Source: Anas platyrhynchos | Taxonomy: Eukaryota > Chordata > Aves > Anseriformes > Anatidae | Direction of reading: 5' to 3' | Length of the DNA: 64,000 bases | Assembly: GCF_047663525.1 (NCBI RefSeq) | Contig: NC_092607.1 | Coordinates: forward strand, 7,039,001 to 7,103,000 | Shown here: piece by piece, positions 13,801-22,200 of the stretch | How the letters are laid out: each line of letters begins with the position of its first letter | Numbering within the stretch: position 1 is the first letter of the stretch | The notes under the pieces: model-generated | What the model saw: only the letters and a program-made list of their open reading frames with translations | Database searches by the model: none | Told to the model about the DNA's origin: nothing | Program-made: the position numbers and the translations under genes

Positions 13801-14571
13801 GCCTTGCCCAGGGGCTGGCCCTGCTCCTCTCCTCAGACTGGGGGGGGGAGGGGGGGGGAGGCGCAGCAGCAAGGAGCTGCTGTCACCATGCTGCCAATGG
13901 CGGGGGGGGGGGGGGGGGGGGCAAAACCCGGGTCCAGATCCCCCATTTACCCCCCATTTACCTCACATTTCACTCCTTTTACCCCACATTTCCCCCATTT
14001 ACCTCACATTTCACTCCTTTTACCCCCCATTTACCCCCCATTTCCCCCCATTTACCTTACATTCGCACCATTTACCCCCCATTCACCTCATATTTGCCCC
14101 ATTTACCTCACATTTGCTCCTTTTACCCCCCCATTTACCCCACATTTTCCCCCATTTCCCCCCATTCACCTCCTATTTCCCCCATTTACCCCCCATTTAC
14201 CCCCCATTCACCTCCTATTTCCCCCATTTACCCTCACATTTACCTCCCATTTCCCCCTCATCTTCCCCCCATTCCCCCCTCATCCCCCAATAACCCCACT
14301 CCCCCTCACCCACCTCCCCCCCCACACCCCCCATTCTCCCCATAGACCCACGCCACGCCGCCGAGGGACCCCGGGCGGGCGGGGGGGTGCCCGGTCCGTC
14401 TGTCCGCCGGCAGCTCCGTCTGTCCGTCCATCCGCCCGCCCGTGCCGGCCTCAGGCCGCTCCCCGAGCCCGGCGGGAAGGCGGCCCCCAGGGGGACACGG
14501 CGGGGGGGGGGGGACACAAGGACAGGGACACAGCGCGGGGACACCACTCACCCGCGGCTGCGGCGCGCCAT
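1718..14571 (-). CDS. MYBL2: MYBL2 (B-Myb) transcription factor, exons 1-13, 3' incomplete
   Basis: B-Myb is a nuclear, cell-cycle-regulated DNA-binding factor. In the MuvB complex with FOXM1 it activates G2/M genes. Thirteen minus-strand exons join in frame into 644 codons. Residues about 31-183 carry the three Myb repeats with their spaced tryptophans, including [19 protein letters not shown] and [15 protein letters not shown] central acidic and proline-rich region follows, then conserved SP/TP sites ([38 protein letters not shown]) and the [18 protein letters not shown] block. The start ATG (14569-14571) has a good context (CCGCCATGG). All splice sites are GT-AG and all phases agree. The family is about 690-700 aa long, so about 42 residues of C-terminus are missing. 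An E2F-like element lies just upstream. The identity is certain; only the 3' end is open. Confidence 0.96.
3182..3298 (-). CDS. MYBL2: MYBL2 exon 12
   Basis: Residues 557-595: [20 protein letters not shown], then a variable tail. This is the C-terminal regulatory block of B-Myb. Acceptor TCCCCCAG, donor CAG|GTGAGG. Confidence 0.93.
3851..3964 (-). CDS. MYBL2: MYBL2 exon 11
   Basis: Residues 519-556: [20 protein letters not shown], then [18 protein letters not shown]. In human B-Myb the region around [10 protein letters not shown] holds the MuvB (LIN9/LIN52) binding segment. The donor is GGG|GTGAGC. Confidence 0.93.
4621..4720 (-). CDS. MYBL2: MYBL2 exon 10
   Basis: Residues 485-518: FVTPDQKY, then [20 protein letters not shown]. 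The 100-nt exon completes the split codon of exon 9 and ends in phase 0 at CTG|GTACGT. Confidence 0.94.
4864..4920 (+). repeat. CR1 LINE 3'-tail fragment
   Basis: Contains the CR1 end signature: GGTTGGACT...TGATCTTGAGGTCTCTTCCAA followed by TTTGTGATTC. It is a short 5'-truncated copy in MYBL2 intron 9-10 sequence, inserted opposite to the gene's direction. Confidence 0.8.
5728..5867 (-). CDS. MYBL2: MYBL2 exon 9
   Basis: Residues 439-484 plus part of codon 485: [20 protein letters not shown] and [13 protein letters not shown], both strongly conserved in B-Myb. Acceptor TGTGCAG, donor AGC|GTAAGT. Confidence 0.94.
7186..7572 (-). CDS. MYBL2: MYBL2 exon 8
   Basis: Residues 310-438, the largest exon. 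It contains [15 protein letters not shown], a basic KRQKKRK stretch that may be a nuclear signal, and many SP/TP sites expected to be cyclin-A/CDK2 targets in B-Myb. A run of seven serines is coded by a GCT/AGC-type trinucleotide tract near 7494-7515, which may vary in length. Confidence 0.94.
8377..8646 (-). CDS. MYBL2: MYBL2 exon 7
   Basis: Residues 220-309: an acidic region containing [12 protein letters not shown], then the conserved [13 protein letters not shown] and SEALDMIES block. Acceptor GAGCAG, donor TCC|GTAAGT. Confidence 0.92.
9408..9564 (-). CDS. MYBL2: MYBL2 exon 6
   Basis: Residues 167-219. It completes the R3 recognition helix ([16 protein letters not shown]) and enters the less conserved linker. 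Acceptor TTTGCAG, donor CAG|GTACCA. Confidence 0.94.
9726..9946 (-). CDS. MYBL2: MYBL2 exon 5
   Basis: Residues 94-166 plus part of codon 167. It holds most of R2 ([20 protein letters not shown]) and R3 ([20 protein letters not shown]), the DNA-contacting repeats. The donor is AG|GTAGGA. Confidence 0.95.
11418..11655 (+). repeat. CR1 LINE, 5'-truncated copy
   Basis: A clear CR1 3' end: AAGGTGGTAAGGCCCTGGCA, then GCCCAGAGAGGCTGTGGGTTCC, CCCTGGAGGTGTTCAAGGCC, TTCCAACCCGAGCCATTC and TATGATT. It lies in MYBL2 intron 4, antisense to the gene. CR1 is the dominant LINE of birds. Confidence 0.93.
11854..11946 (-). CDS. MYBL2: MYBL2 exon 4
   Basis: Residues 63-93. It ends Myb repeat R1 ([13 protein letters not shown]) and begins R2 ([12 protein letters not shown]). 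Acceptor TTCCCAG, donor AAG|GTAAGT. Confidence 0.95.
12319..12390 (-). CDS. MYBL2: MYBL2 exon 3
   Basis: Residues 39-62, the middle of Myb repeat R1 ([20 protein letters not shown]). Acceptor TTTGCAG, donor CCT|GTAAGT; both junctions are phase 0. Confidence 0.94.
13491..13584 (-). CDS. MYBL2: MYBL2 exon 2
   Basis: Residues 7-38, including the acidic [12 protein letters not shown] stretch and the start of Myb repeat R1 (VKWTQEE). Acceptor TTTCGGCAG, donor GAG|GTGAGT. Confidence 0.93.
13840..13921. repeat. Long poly-G runs
   Basis: Two nearly pure G tracts (about 13841-13858 and 13903-13921) in MYBL2 intron 1. Lengths of such runs are unreliable in assemblies. Confidence 0.8.
13930..14340. 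repeat. CCCCATTTA-type minisatellite in MYBL2 intron 1
   Basis: About 400 bp built from degenerate 8-14 bp units of the form CCCCATTTAC or CTCACATTT. On the minus (mRNA-sense) strand the units read GGGG(G)TAAATGGGG, so G runs recur every few bases. Confidence 0.9.
14552..14571 (-). CDS. MYBL2: MYBL2 exon 1 (coding part)
   Basis: Encodes residues 1-6 (MARRSR) plus two bases of codon 7. The donor is GG|GTGAGT. The human protein begins MSRRTR, so the start is well supported. Confidence 0.9.
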
Positions 14572-14840
14572 GGCGGGGTCGGGCCGGGCCCGGCGCTTCT
14601 GGCTTTTACTTTTTTTTCCCCTTTTCCCCCTTTTTTTTTTTTTCCTATCTCGCGCCAACGGCGGCCCCCCCCCGCGCGGGGCCGGGCCGCGCCTGCGCGC
14701 CGCCGCCTCACAAAGAGGCGCGCGCGGGAGGGCGCCCGCCCGCTTCAACGCCCCCCCCCCCCACGCGTGTCCGCGCCCCCGGGCGGGCACAGACCGAACG
14801 GCACCCGCTGGTGGGGGGGGGAAGGGGGGCGTTAATTAAT
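14572..14840 (-). promoter_or_regulatory. MYBL2: MYBL2 CpG-rich promoter
   Basis: Dense CpG sequence directly upstream of the MYBL2 start with no TATA box. It contains the E2F/CHR-like element annotated separately and a poly-A tract (minus strand) at about 14628-14643. Confidence 0.75.
14641..14658 (-). promoter_or_regulatory. MYBL2: E2F site with adjacent downstream repression site
   Basis: On the minus strand the sequence reads TTGGCGCGAGATAGGAAA. TTGGCGCG (14651-14658) fits an E2F site. The following GATAGGAAA matches, as I recall it, the downstream repression site next to E2F in the mammalian B-myb promoter (CTTGGCGGGAGATAGGAAA). It lies about 70-90 nt upstream of the ATG and would place the gene under DREAM/E2F4 repression in G0/G1. 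Confidence 0.75.
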
Positions 14841-15513
14841 GAATTAATTGATTAGCAGGGGTATAACATCGTGAGAAGCAAGGGCGCGAGGCGCGGATCA
14901 GAGGGCGGCTGCGCTGAAGGCAAGTGGCGCTTTGTATTTCCCGGGCGCGTTCTCTTAAGGGGCGGGGGGGGCTGAGAGGGAGCTCATTCTCCAGGCTGGC
15001 CTTTTTTAAGCGAGTTTAGGCGTTTTCTGCATCACTTTTTAAAGGGTTTGGGGCGGAGGGTGACTTCTGGCTGCCTCTGACCCCCTCAGCGGGTGGCACG
15101 GTCGTGCAGTGCCCTGCGCCCTGCCTTCACCCTACAAAAACCCCACAAAGCATCCTTCGCCCCCAGCACCTCCAGGGTGTGGGGAGGCTGCCCGAGGCCC
15201 CTAAACCCAAAAAAATGAAGCTAAGAGCAGCACTGTGCAGGCTGAAGCTGCCAAAAAGCAGCTCTGGGGGTGCTCCCCCAGCCCGCTGAGGAGGATATAG
15301 GGCTGGGGTGAGCCGCTCCCCCATCGCTGACACCATTACAGACCCTATAAGTGGGTTGTGGGGTGCTGGTGTCACACTGTGGGGTGGGTGCCCACTGCCC
15401 TGACCCACCACAGCTCCTCGGTGGGACCAGGGGCTGGGTTTGGCAGTGGGAGCAGTGATGCAGCCCCATGGCTCCCCCACAAACACTTTATTCTGACAGC
15501 GATACCCGGCACC
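14841..15513. other. Intergenic, MYBL2 to plus-strand ORF
   Basis: GC-rich sequence with an AT-rich patch (TTAATTAATGAATTAATTGATT at about 14832-14853). It could serve as a shared promoter for the two divergent genes. The ORF frame is already open from 15358, so an upstream exon or 5' UTR may lie here. Confidence 0.4.
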
Positions 15514-16296
15514 ATGCTGTCCACCAAGAGGCGCAGCGCCAGCATCCTGACCCTAAAGGAAATCCTGGAAAATGGGTTCGTGGCGGCACCCCCCGGGTGC
15601 ACCCACCCTTCTCCTGTCTGCAGTTACTATGCAGACTCCGGCAGCGCCTCGAGACCGAGCACCTTGGAGCTTCTGGTGGACTTGGAGAGCGTGACAAAAA
15701 GCAGCTCCCTGTGCGTCCTGAAGCAGCCAGAGGTGCTGGGAAGCTGCGTGAAGCCTGACCCGCACAGCCTGACCCAGGGCAGCTCAGACATCAGCCTCGT
15801 CTGCCTCTGCAAGACTCCCTACGGCCACGCTGCCTCCGACCTCTCCGGGCTGCCCAGCCAAGCCGGCTGCCTGATGGATGTGGCGTCACACAACACTTCC
15901 ACGCCGTGCAAGAAAGAAAAGCACCCCAAGCTGCTGGAGAGCCTGCTTTCCAAGAGCACCGAGCACCTGAGCGACTCCTCAACCCCCGGCAAGCCTCCAG
16001 GACCCCGCTGGGAGATCTCAGAAATAAAAGCCCCCCTGGACACCAGCCTGTTCCTTGACACGAGCACCGAGGAGCTGAGGTTACTGGGGTGCTCCAAGCT
16101 GGACACGCCATCCCTGGAGACCTCCGTCGTCATTCCTCTGACCTGGCCCGGTGCCTTCAGGAGGCACCCGGCCCTGCCCCACGGCTCTGCCACCCACGAG
16201 GCCCAGCTGAGCGATCTGGAGCCCAGCTCTGTGTTTGCACACCCAGCCCTGTGCTGCTGCTGCTGCCGGGGCTCCAGACCCGAGACGCTGCCGTGA
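15514..16296 (+). CDS. Unrecognised 260-aa protein
   Basis: I do not recognise this protein. The ATG at 15514 has a strong context (GGCACCATGC), and the 261-codon ORF is followed by AATAAA at 16503-16508, as expected of a real transcript end. The product starts MLSTKRRSASILTLKEILENG, is rich in serine, threonine and proline, has no predicted membrane span, and ends in a run of cysteines (ALCCCCC) before GSRPETLP, which could be palmitoylated or bind metal. A strong acceptor (TCTCCTGTCTGCAG, ending 15623) and a weak donor at 15576 would remove 48 nt in frame and give ...EILENGYYADSG; such an intron is very short. The ORF is head-to-head with MYBL2. Confidence that it is a gene is moderate; no function is proposed. 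Confidence 0.5.
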   Translation: MLSTKRRSASILTLKEILENGFVAAPPGCTHPSPVCSYYADSGSASRPSTLELLVDLESVTKSSSLCVLKQPEVLGSCVKPDPHSLTQGSSDISLVCLCKTPYGHAASDLSGLPSQAGCLMDVASHNTSTPCKKEKHPKLLESLLSKSTEHLSDSSTPGKPPGPRWEISEIKAPLDTSLFLDTSTEELRLLGCSKLDTPSLETSVVIPLTWPGAFRRHPALPHGSATHEAQLSDLEPSSVFAHPALCCCCCRGSRPETLP

Positions 16297-16502
16297 GCTG
16301 CCCCACTGGTGAATCCCATGGGGTGCAGCCAGCTCGTGCTGGACCACCGGAGCCCCACAGCTTGCTGGTGAGGCACCGAGGTGACGCTCAGCATCCCCCA
16401 GCTGGAGCCAGATTTTAGGGGAAAGGGCTCAGGACGCTACCAGCTGGCAGCACCCCGAGAGCTCCCTGTTCCTCCCGTATGGTTTTCCTTTGTATTAACG
16501 CA

Positions 16503-16508
16503 ATAAAG
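16503..16508 (+). terminator. Poly(A) signal AATAAA
   Basis: AATAAAG about 205 nt after the stop of the plus-strand ORF, followed by a T-rich stretch. It would give a short 3' UTR. Confidence 0.6.
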
Positions 16509-16539
16509 ATTAAAGTTTTTCCTCCTCCGCGTGCTCTCT

Positions 16540-18339
16540 GGCTCTCTGTGCCCACCGGGGTGCACCCAAACCCCTTCCAACCCTCACCCCCACCCCGCGG
16601 GGCTTATCCGGGGGCACCGGGCCCGGCTCCAGCGCCTCCTCCTTCCCCCTGCGGGCCGCAGCCCGGCCGCCTCCCCCCTCCCCAGCCCCGGGAGCGGTGC
16701 CCACGAAGTGTCCGGGCCCGGGGCCGCCCCCCCCCCGCCGTTACCTCGCTGCTGGCCCCGGGGGGGGACCGGAGAAGGAGGGGAAGCAGCGGCCGGGGCC
16801 CTGCCCCGCAGCCCGGCCCGGGGCCGGCCGCTGCCCGCGGGGAGCTGGGGCTAGGGAGGCAGCGGGGCTGGGGATCCCTCTTCTGGCACGAGGGGAGAAG
16901 CACAGCCCGAGCAGCGCTCACCCAGCTCGGCCGCTTCCATGTCCCCCTTCCTTTCAAAGGTGTGCTTGCCCCCAGCTTACACCTCTGCTTGGTCTTTTTC
17001 CCCTTCTCCAGTAGGTGCTGCCAGGAGACACGGAGAATGTCTCGTTAAAACCAGATTTCCCGGAGCATTTAGAGGTTGAAAAAAAAAAAAACAAAAAAAA
17101 CAATATGCAGCCTTCCCTCCTCTTTCAGGGATAAATGAAAGGCGAAGTGATAAAACACTCCGTGAGAGAGTAGAGGAAAAAGGGGAAAGTAACTTGCACC
17201 CAGCTTCTCTGAAGTGCAGTGATAATTTCATTGATGTGTTAAGCTCGGGGTAAGCTGGGTGCCTAACTGGCTCTTGGCCCAGCTTCACCTCTTGAAAGCC
17301 TTCACCTGTTTGAACTCCTTCAAAATTGTGCTGTCAACCAGCAAGGTGCATGTGTCATGTTTTCGTGAGCAAAGCAAACACCTCTGTTTTCAGAATAATA
17401 GTTTTAAACACCTCCATAGGGACAAAGAGACGGTTTTGAAAAACAGAAGGCAGCTAGCTACTGCCTCTGCACATACTTCACGCTAGTGGTTTTGGCCCAA
17501 AAAAAACCTTCATTCACTGAAAAATTCTGTTCTTCTACTTCAGTTAGAACAGCACAACAGACAAACAACAGACAAACAGCTGCTTGTCTTCTCTGGCTGC
17601 TCCGATGACTTTTTACTAAAAAACATGTTGGGACATCAAGAACAGGTGACAAAACAACTCTGAAAAGGGACACAGAGAGAATGTATTTACAGTTTGAAGT
17701 CTAAACACCAAAGAACAGTACAAAGCAGACCTATAATTAGCAAGATCACAGTTGTTTGGTTCAACTGCAGTCTGTGCCGGTTGACTGGTTGGTATTGATA
17801 CTGGAGGGGAAAGATAAAGCTTATTATGTAAATCTGTAGCTGGAATGTACGAAGTGCTGCTGTGTGTGAAAAGCACAAGCATGTCACTAAAGAAAAATAA
17901 ATGAAAGAGAAAGAAATGAAAAATTTAAAACATGCTGCTTTGACAAAGGAACGTCTGCAAAGTGTGCAGAGATACAACTGCTTCTGTCAATAGTATATTG
18001 GCACATCTCATCTCATCAGTGACTGAGTAGGTCCTTAGGGGAACCTGCTCTAGGAAAGTCTGTGCCACATTGGCATCCAAAACATTAAGGGGTGTAAAAT
18101 GAGTGGGTTTTAAGGGAAAAAAAAAAAAAAGATGTACTATCTTCTGGGAAAAAAAAAAAAGCAGCTTCGACATTAAAAACCATGGCAGAGCCATATAAGG
18201 CACAGTCTCACAAGTTGCATGGAATGCCTGAGTGGAGGAAAAATTAAAGTTTCACAGTTTGGGGTCAGATTAAATACTTTTTTTTTTTTTTTTTGAGGGA
18301 AATCAAGGGCAATCTTGCAGTGTTGATAGAAAAAAAACT
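16540..18339. other. Spacer and distal IFT52 3' region
   Basis: From 16540 to 17050 the DNA is GC-rich with no supported exon. From 17050 on it is AT-rich with A or T homopolymers (17079-17100, 18120-18130, 18280-18295). The right part may be IFT52 3' UTR. No convincing minus-strand AATAAA was found here, so the IFT52 transcript end is not fixed. Confidence 0.4.
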
Positions 18340-18711
18340 TTAGCAACAAAGACATTTGGTGTTAATAATATTGACAAGTCTGTTCCTCACCCCTCGTACC
18401 CTTGGATCTATTTTTGCTGTGCACTGAGCTTCAGCATGGCATGGCCAATGAATTTCACTTGAGTTTCCATTCTTATGCAATACCTGGCTCCCTGTCTCTG
18501 GGAATAATTTTAAGTAAAAATATTCCTGAGCTTTCTGCACAGTATCACACTTTTGTAATAGCGAGCCATCAAATCTTAAAGTCTTTTTAATCCAAACGCT
18601 GTCCCTCCTTTTCATAATGTTTTTCCAATCTTGTATGAGGCAGCGATGTGCAGCAATGTCTTCAGTGCTGAATTTCAAGTCCTCCCCTCCCTGGCAAGAA
18701 ATATTTTCCTC
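18340..18711 (-). other. Protein-like ORF in IFT52 3' region
   Basis: An open frame of about 123 codons with unusually protein-like composition (for example STEDIAAHRCLIQDWKNIMK and KAQEYFYLKLFPETGSQ) in otherwise AT-rich DNA, 0.5 kb beyond the IFT52 stop. No ATG occurs in the first third. A fair acceptor (TTTCTTGCCAG, ending about 18695) precedes it. It could be a decayed transposon or gene fragment, an alternative last exon, or chance. Confidence 0.3.
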
Positions 18712-18969
18712 CTACAGTAACAAACCCACCTCCCCTTGGTTGACTTAGGCAGAAAGCCATAAGATGACTGCCACGGGGTGACAGAGCAGCATCTTTTAAG
18801 CCTCTCCTGAATTTATAGCTGTATTTTCTTCTCCAGTTCACAAGTCAAACCAACAAACTTTCCCCACAGTGCAACTAATGGCTACATGTACGCCAAAAGA
18901 ACCCACAGTAAGCACTGCTACAAAAAATAAATAAAAGAAGGACCAAAACTATGTTCTTAGAACAAGATT

Positions 18970-18991
18970 TATATATATATATATATATATT
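18970..18991. repeat. (TA)n microsatellite
   Basis: About 11 TA units in the probable IFT52 3' UTR. Confidence 0.95.
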
Positions 18992-19224
18992 ACAAAATTA
19001 TAGTTTCAATAAAAAAGTAGAAAAACAAATAATTATTTGGAAAGTGCTTGTAAAATACAAACACCTCCTCAAAAGGCATTAGTTGTCCAAACTACCACAC
19101 AGAACTGATCCAAACATTCAGTGAACTACCGAGACAGTCCAATCACTGCACCGAACACAGAGGTTGAAGAAAGGTGATAAGAACGTCTGTACTAGATCCA
19201 TCTCAATCTGAGGAAAGCCAGGTC

Positions 19225-19272
19225 TCAGTTCCCATTCTGGAATCCAGCTTCACTTGTGTCAGTATCGTGTTC
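19225..19272 (-). CDS. IFT52: IFT52 last coding exon
   Basis: Residues 425-439: EHDTDTSEAGFQNGN and a TGA stop at 19225-19227. Human ends EHDIDTSETAFQNNF. The acceptor is TTTCCCTAAG. Confidence 0.93.
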   Translation of the reverse strand, partial: EHDTDTSEAGFQNGN

Positions 19273-22200
19273 CTTAGGGAAAGGAAAAGCAGAAACAAAA
19301 CCAGAAGGATTTTAACTATAGAAATTGTATATAATAATTTGTATACAATAACTGCAACTATAAAAAATCATATTTTCATCATAAATAAGACTATTTGAGA
19401 AGCTGGGAATACTTGTTAGCAAAAACATCTGATCTGCCAAACAGAAGCATCAAACTGACTGTGACACAATGCTCCCTGGCAGTAACAATGCTGCTTTCAC
19501 ATCTACATTGTAGCATTAGCAAGCACTGCAAAGACTGGCGAGGCCACGCTGCTTTATCATACTGCACAATTAAATGAACTGGATTTAGCTGAAATTACCC
19601 AAACTACACTTGCATGTATTAATCCCCCAATTAAATAAATGGGAGACTTAATAAATTGAGTAATACATTACACATTCTCATACAGATTACCAGTCATAAG
19701 CATTCTGGATCAAACTTCACTGGCTTGCTTTATCACACATCAGATGCCTTAACACATTGCTGCATTGCCTGAGTGTAACAATGACAGGTGCTACAAAAAT
19801 GCTTCGGTGCTGGCTGATGCTACTAATAATTCACTTGTAATTCTGTTATTAAAAATACCTGATTCAGTTTCTTGAACTCAACCACTTGGAAGAAGATGTA
19901 CTCCAGTATATTTTTGGCATCCTGCTTCTCCTTTGGGAGTTTACTTATTACTCCTAGGATATCGCCACATTTCCGTATATAAAACTCCAGGTCGTCATCA
20001 GTACCTAAAAAAGCATCCCAAGGAAGGGGGCAGTTGAACATCACACACACCCCATGCTGCCTGGGCAAAAATATACTAAATACCAACCTCCATTCATTTT
20101 TCATATCCTGGGGAATCTTACAAATAAGTTCAGAGGACTAGCCATGATGTATTTCTGCAGCTAGTACTTTCTCTTCTTGTTTCAAGTTAAGGTGTGTTAA
20201 GAATAATCTTACCAGGTACTTACCGACAGTGCGAGTTACTGCACTGCTAACTTCAAAAAGCATTCCCCAAAATAACTGAAAAGGAAGCCAGCAACTCTGA
20301 CAGCAGGCCTTCCAAGTCATATGTCTACTTGAATGAGGAAGACAATAGACAGAAAGGAAAACAAAATTGCACTGCTGCTACCTGATGTTTTCAAGACCAA
20401 TAAGCCATGTATCAACTTCCAAGGCCCAGAGCAATCTTGGCCCAGAATTACAACTGTGTATTTCCATGAAACCTGTGGAACCAAATTCCAAGTGGATTTC
20501 CATTTCCCTCCAAAAACGTATAAACAAGTGTGTGTAAAAAATAAGTTTGTTCTGCTTACATTTGTTTGTAATCTCTGCAAGACGAGTTTTCTCAGATGAA
20601 AAGGTTTCATCCAAGTCAAACAGCTCCAGAGGGGGAGGAGGCAACTCTCTGAAAGCAGGTGGAAAAACCTTGAAGAGAATCAGCACAAATTATTGACAAT
20701 TAGTTTTCTTACACTTCACAAATCTTTAAGATATCAGTTTTAGACTGGACTTCAAGAAAACTGTTATAAAGTCAAAAGCAACTCCAAAGCCCAGAGTACA
20801 AAAGCAGAACCTTTTAAAAATTAAATTAGTATTTCATAAAAATAATTGAATATTCCAAAAGAATTTAGTCATGAGTATGCCAGATTTACCACCTAGCACC
20901 ACAACTAGACATGCTGCATTTGCACGGTTTGTTTTTAATTTTGTTCCAGGAGATACAGGTGATTCAGTTTACTATTCAGATAGTCAAGGCACTAAGCAGG
21001 CCATAACAACTCACACTGAAACCTATCTACATTAATTCTGGTAAGGGTATTTTCTTTTTTGTGCAGTCACCACCTACACCACAAGAGTAACTGTTAACAG
21101 GACTTACAAGTGCTTAAAAGAGTACTTTATTTCTAAATGAACACATTTTTAAAAAAGCAGTACATGAGACACTACTTTGAGTTGCATCCCTGCAGCTGTC
21201 AGCATCACAGTAACGTTTCCTCAGTGGCCAAGCCAAAAAAGGATGGAGCCATGATGGCAAAAGTCAGATACCTGCATTTTGAGAAAAGTTTGACACTGCA
21301 GTATCTCCTGTTGCTGCCAGCAAAATCTCTGCTGGTAAAAGGTTGGCCAGCCTTTGCTGTCAAAAAGCTATTTCACTTTCTACTTCCTGAACAGATGCAG
21401 AAGATCGAAGAATAGCAGGACAGACTGGCTCCTCCCCTGGCAGCAGTCAGTGTATTGCTTACAATACATTGCTTTCCGAAATGCCACCTTCTGTTTTCAC
21501 AGTAAAAGGTAAAAGCCAAACCCCAGTGCCTCACAGGACTGGAAGCAGCTAGTTGGCTGAAGGGATTATATACGCAAGGCATTCTGAGCTCTCCAGGAAA
21601 GTTAAGCTATGGTACCAGATGCTACATTTGAATTCTTATCAACAGAGCTTGAAAAGCATAAATAAGAACTCCTTAAAAGATTTTGCAATGTATTCATCTC
21701 CTAAGTCATTAATTATTACTACAGCATTTCTCTCTCTTCTTTAAAAGAAGTATGGAAATGAGAGTTATTATATGAAACAAAGACTCTCCATATCCTTTAT
21801 CAGCATGGAGATTTTACTTACAGCTGGCTGGAGGGCAGGTAGCGGAGTCTCAAATAGAGGTTGTATAAGTTGGAGAGGTTCATGTTTCACATTCAGCTGT
21901 TCATAAGCTCTGCAGCACAGAAGAAGATACAGTGTGACAGGAGAAGTAACACACTATGCATTTCCATTTGCATGCATTAAAGGCTACAGAGGTTAATTTT
22001 TACAAAATACCAGCGCCAACATTTTGCACAAAGTAATAGCATAAAACTGGGACGTATAAGTTTTGAAAGACCCCAGAGAACTATGTAGCAGTGATAGCTG
22101 ACTTCTAAAGCAAACAAGTAAGTTAAAATTACGCCTGAGAAGACAATAATGATAGCTGGATATATCAGATGAGGAAAAAGAAGGAAGTCACACCTCTCGA

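Noticed and set aside
13747-14835. 362-codon plus-strand open frame
   Set aside because: It is produced by the stop-free CCCCATTTA minisatellite and the CpG-rich MYBL2 promoter.
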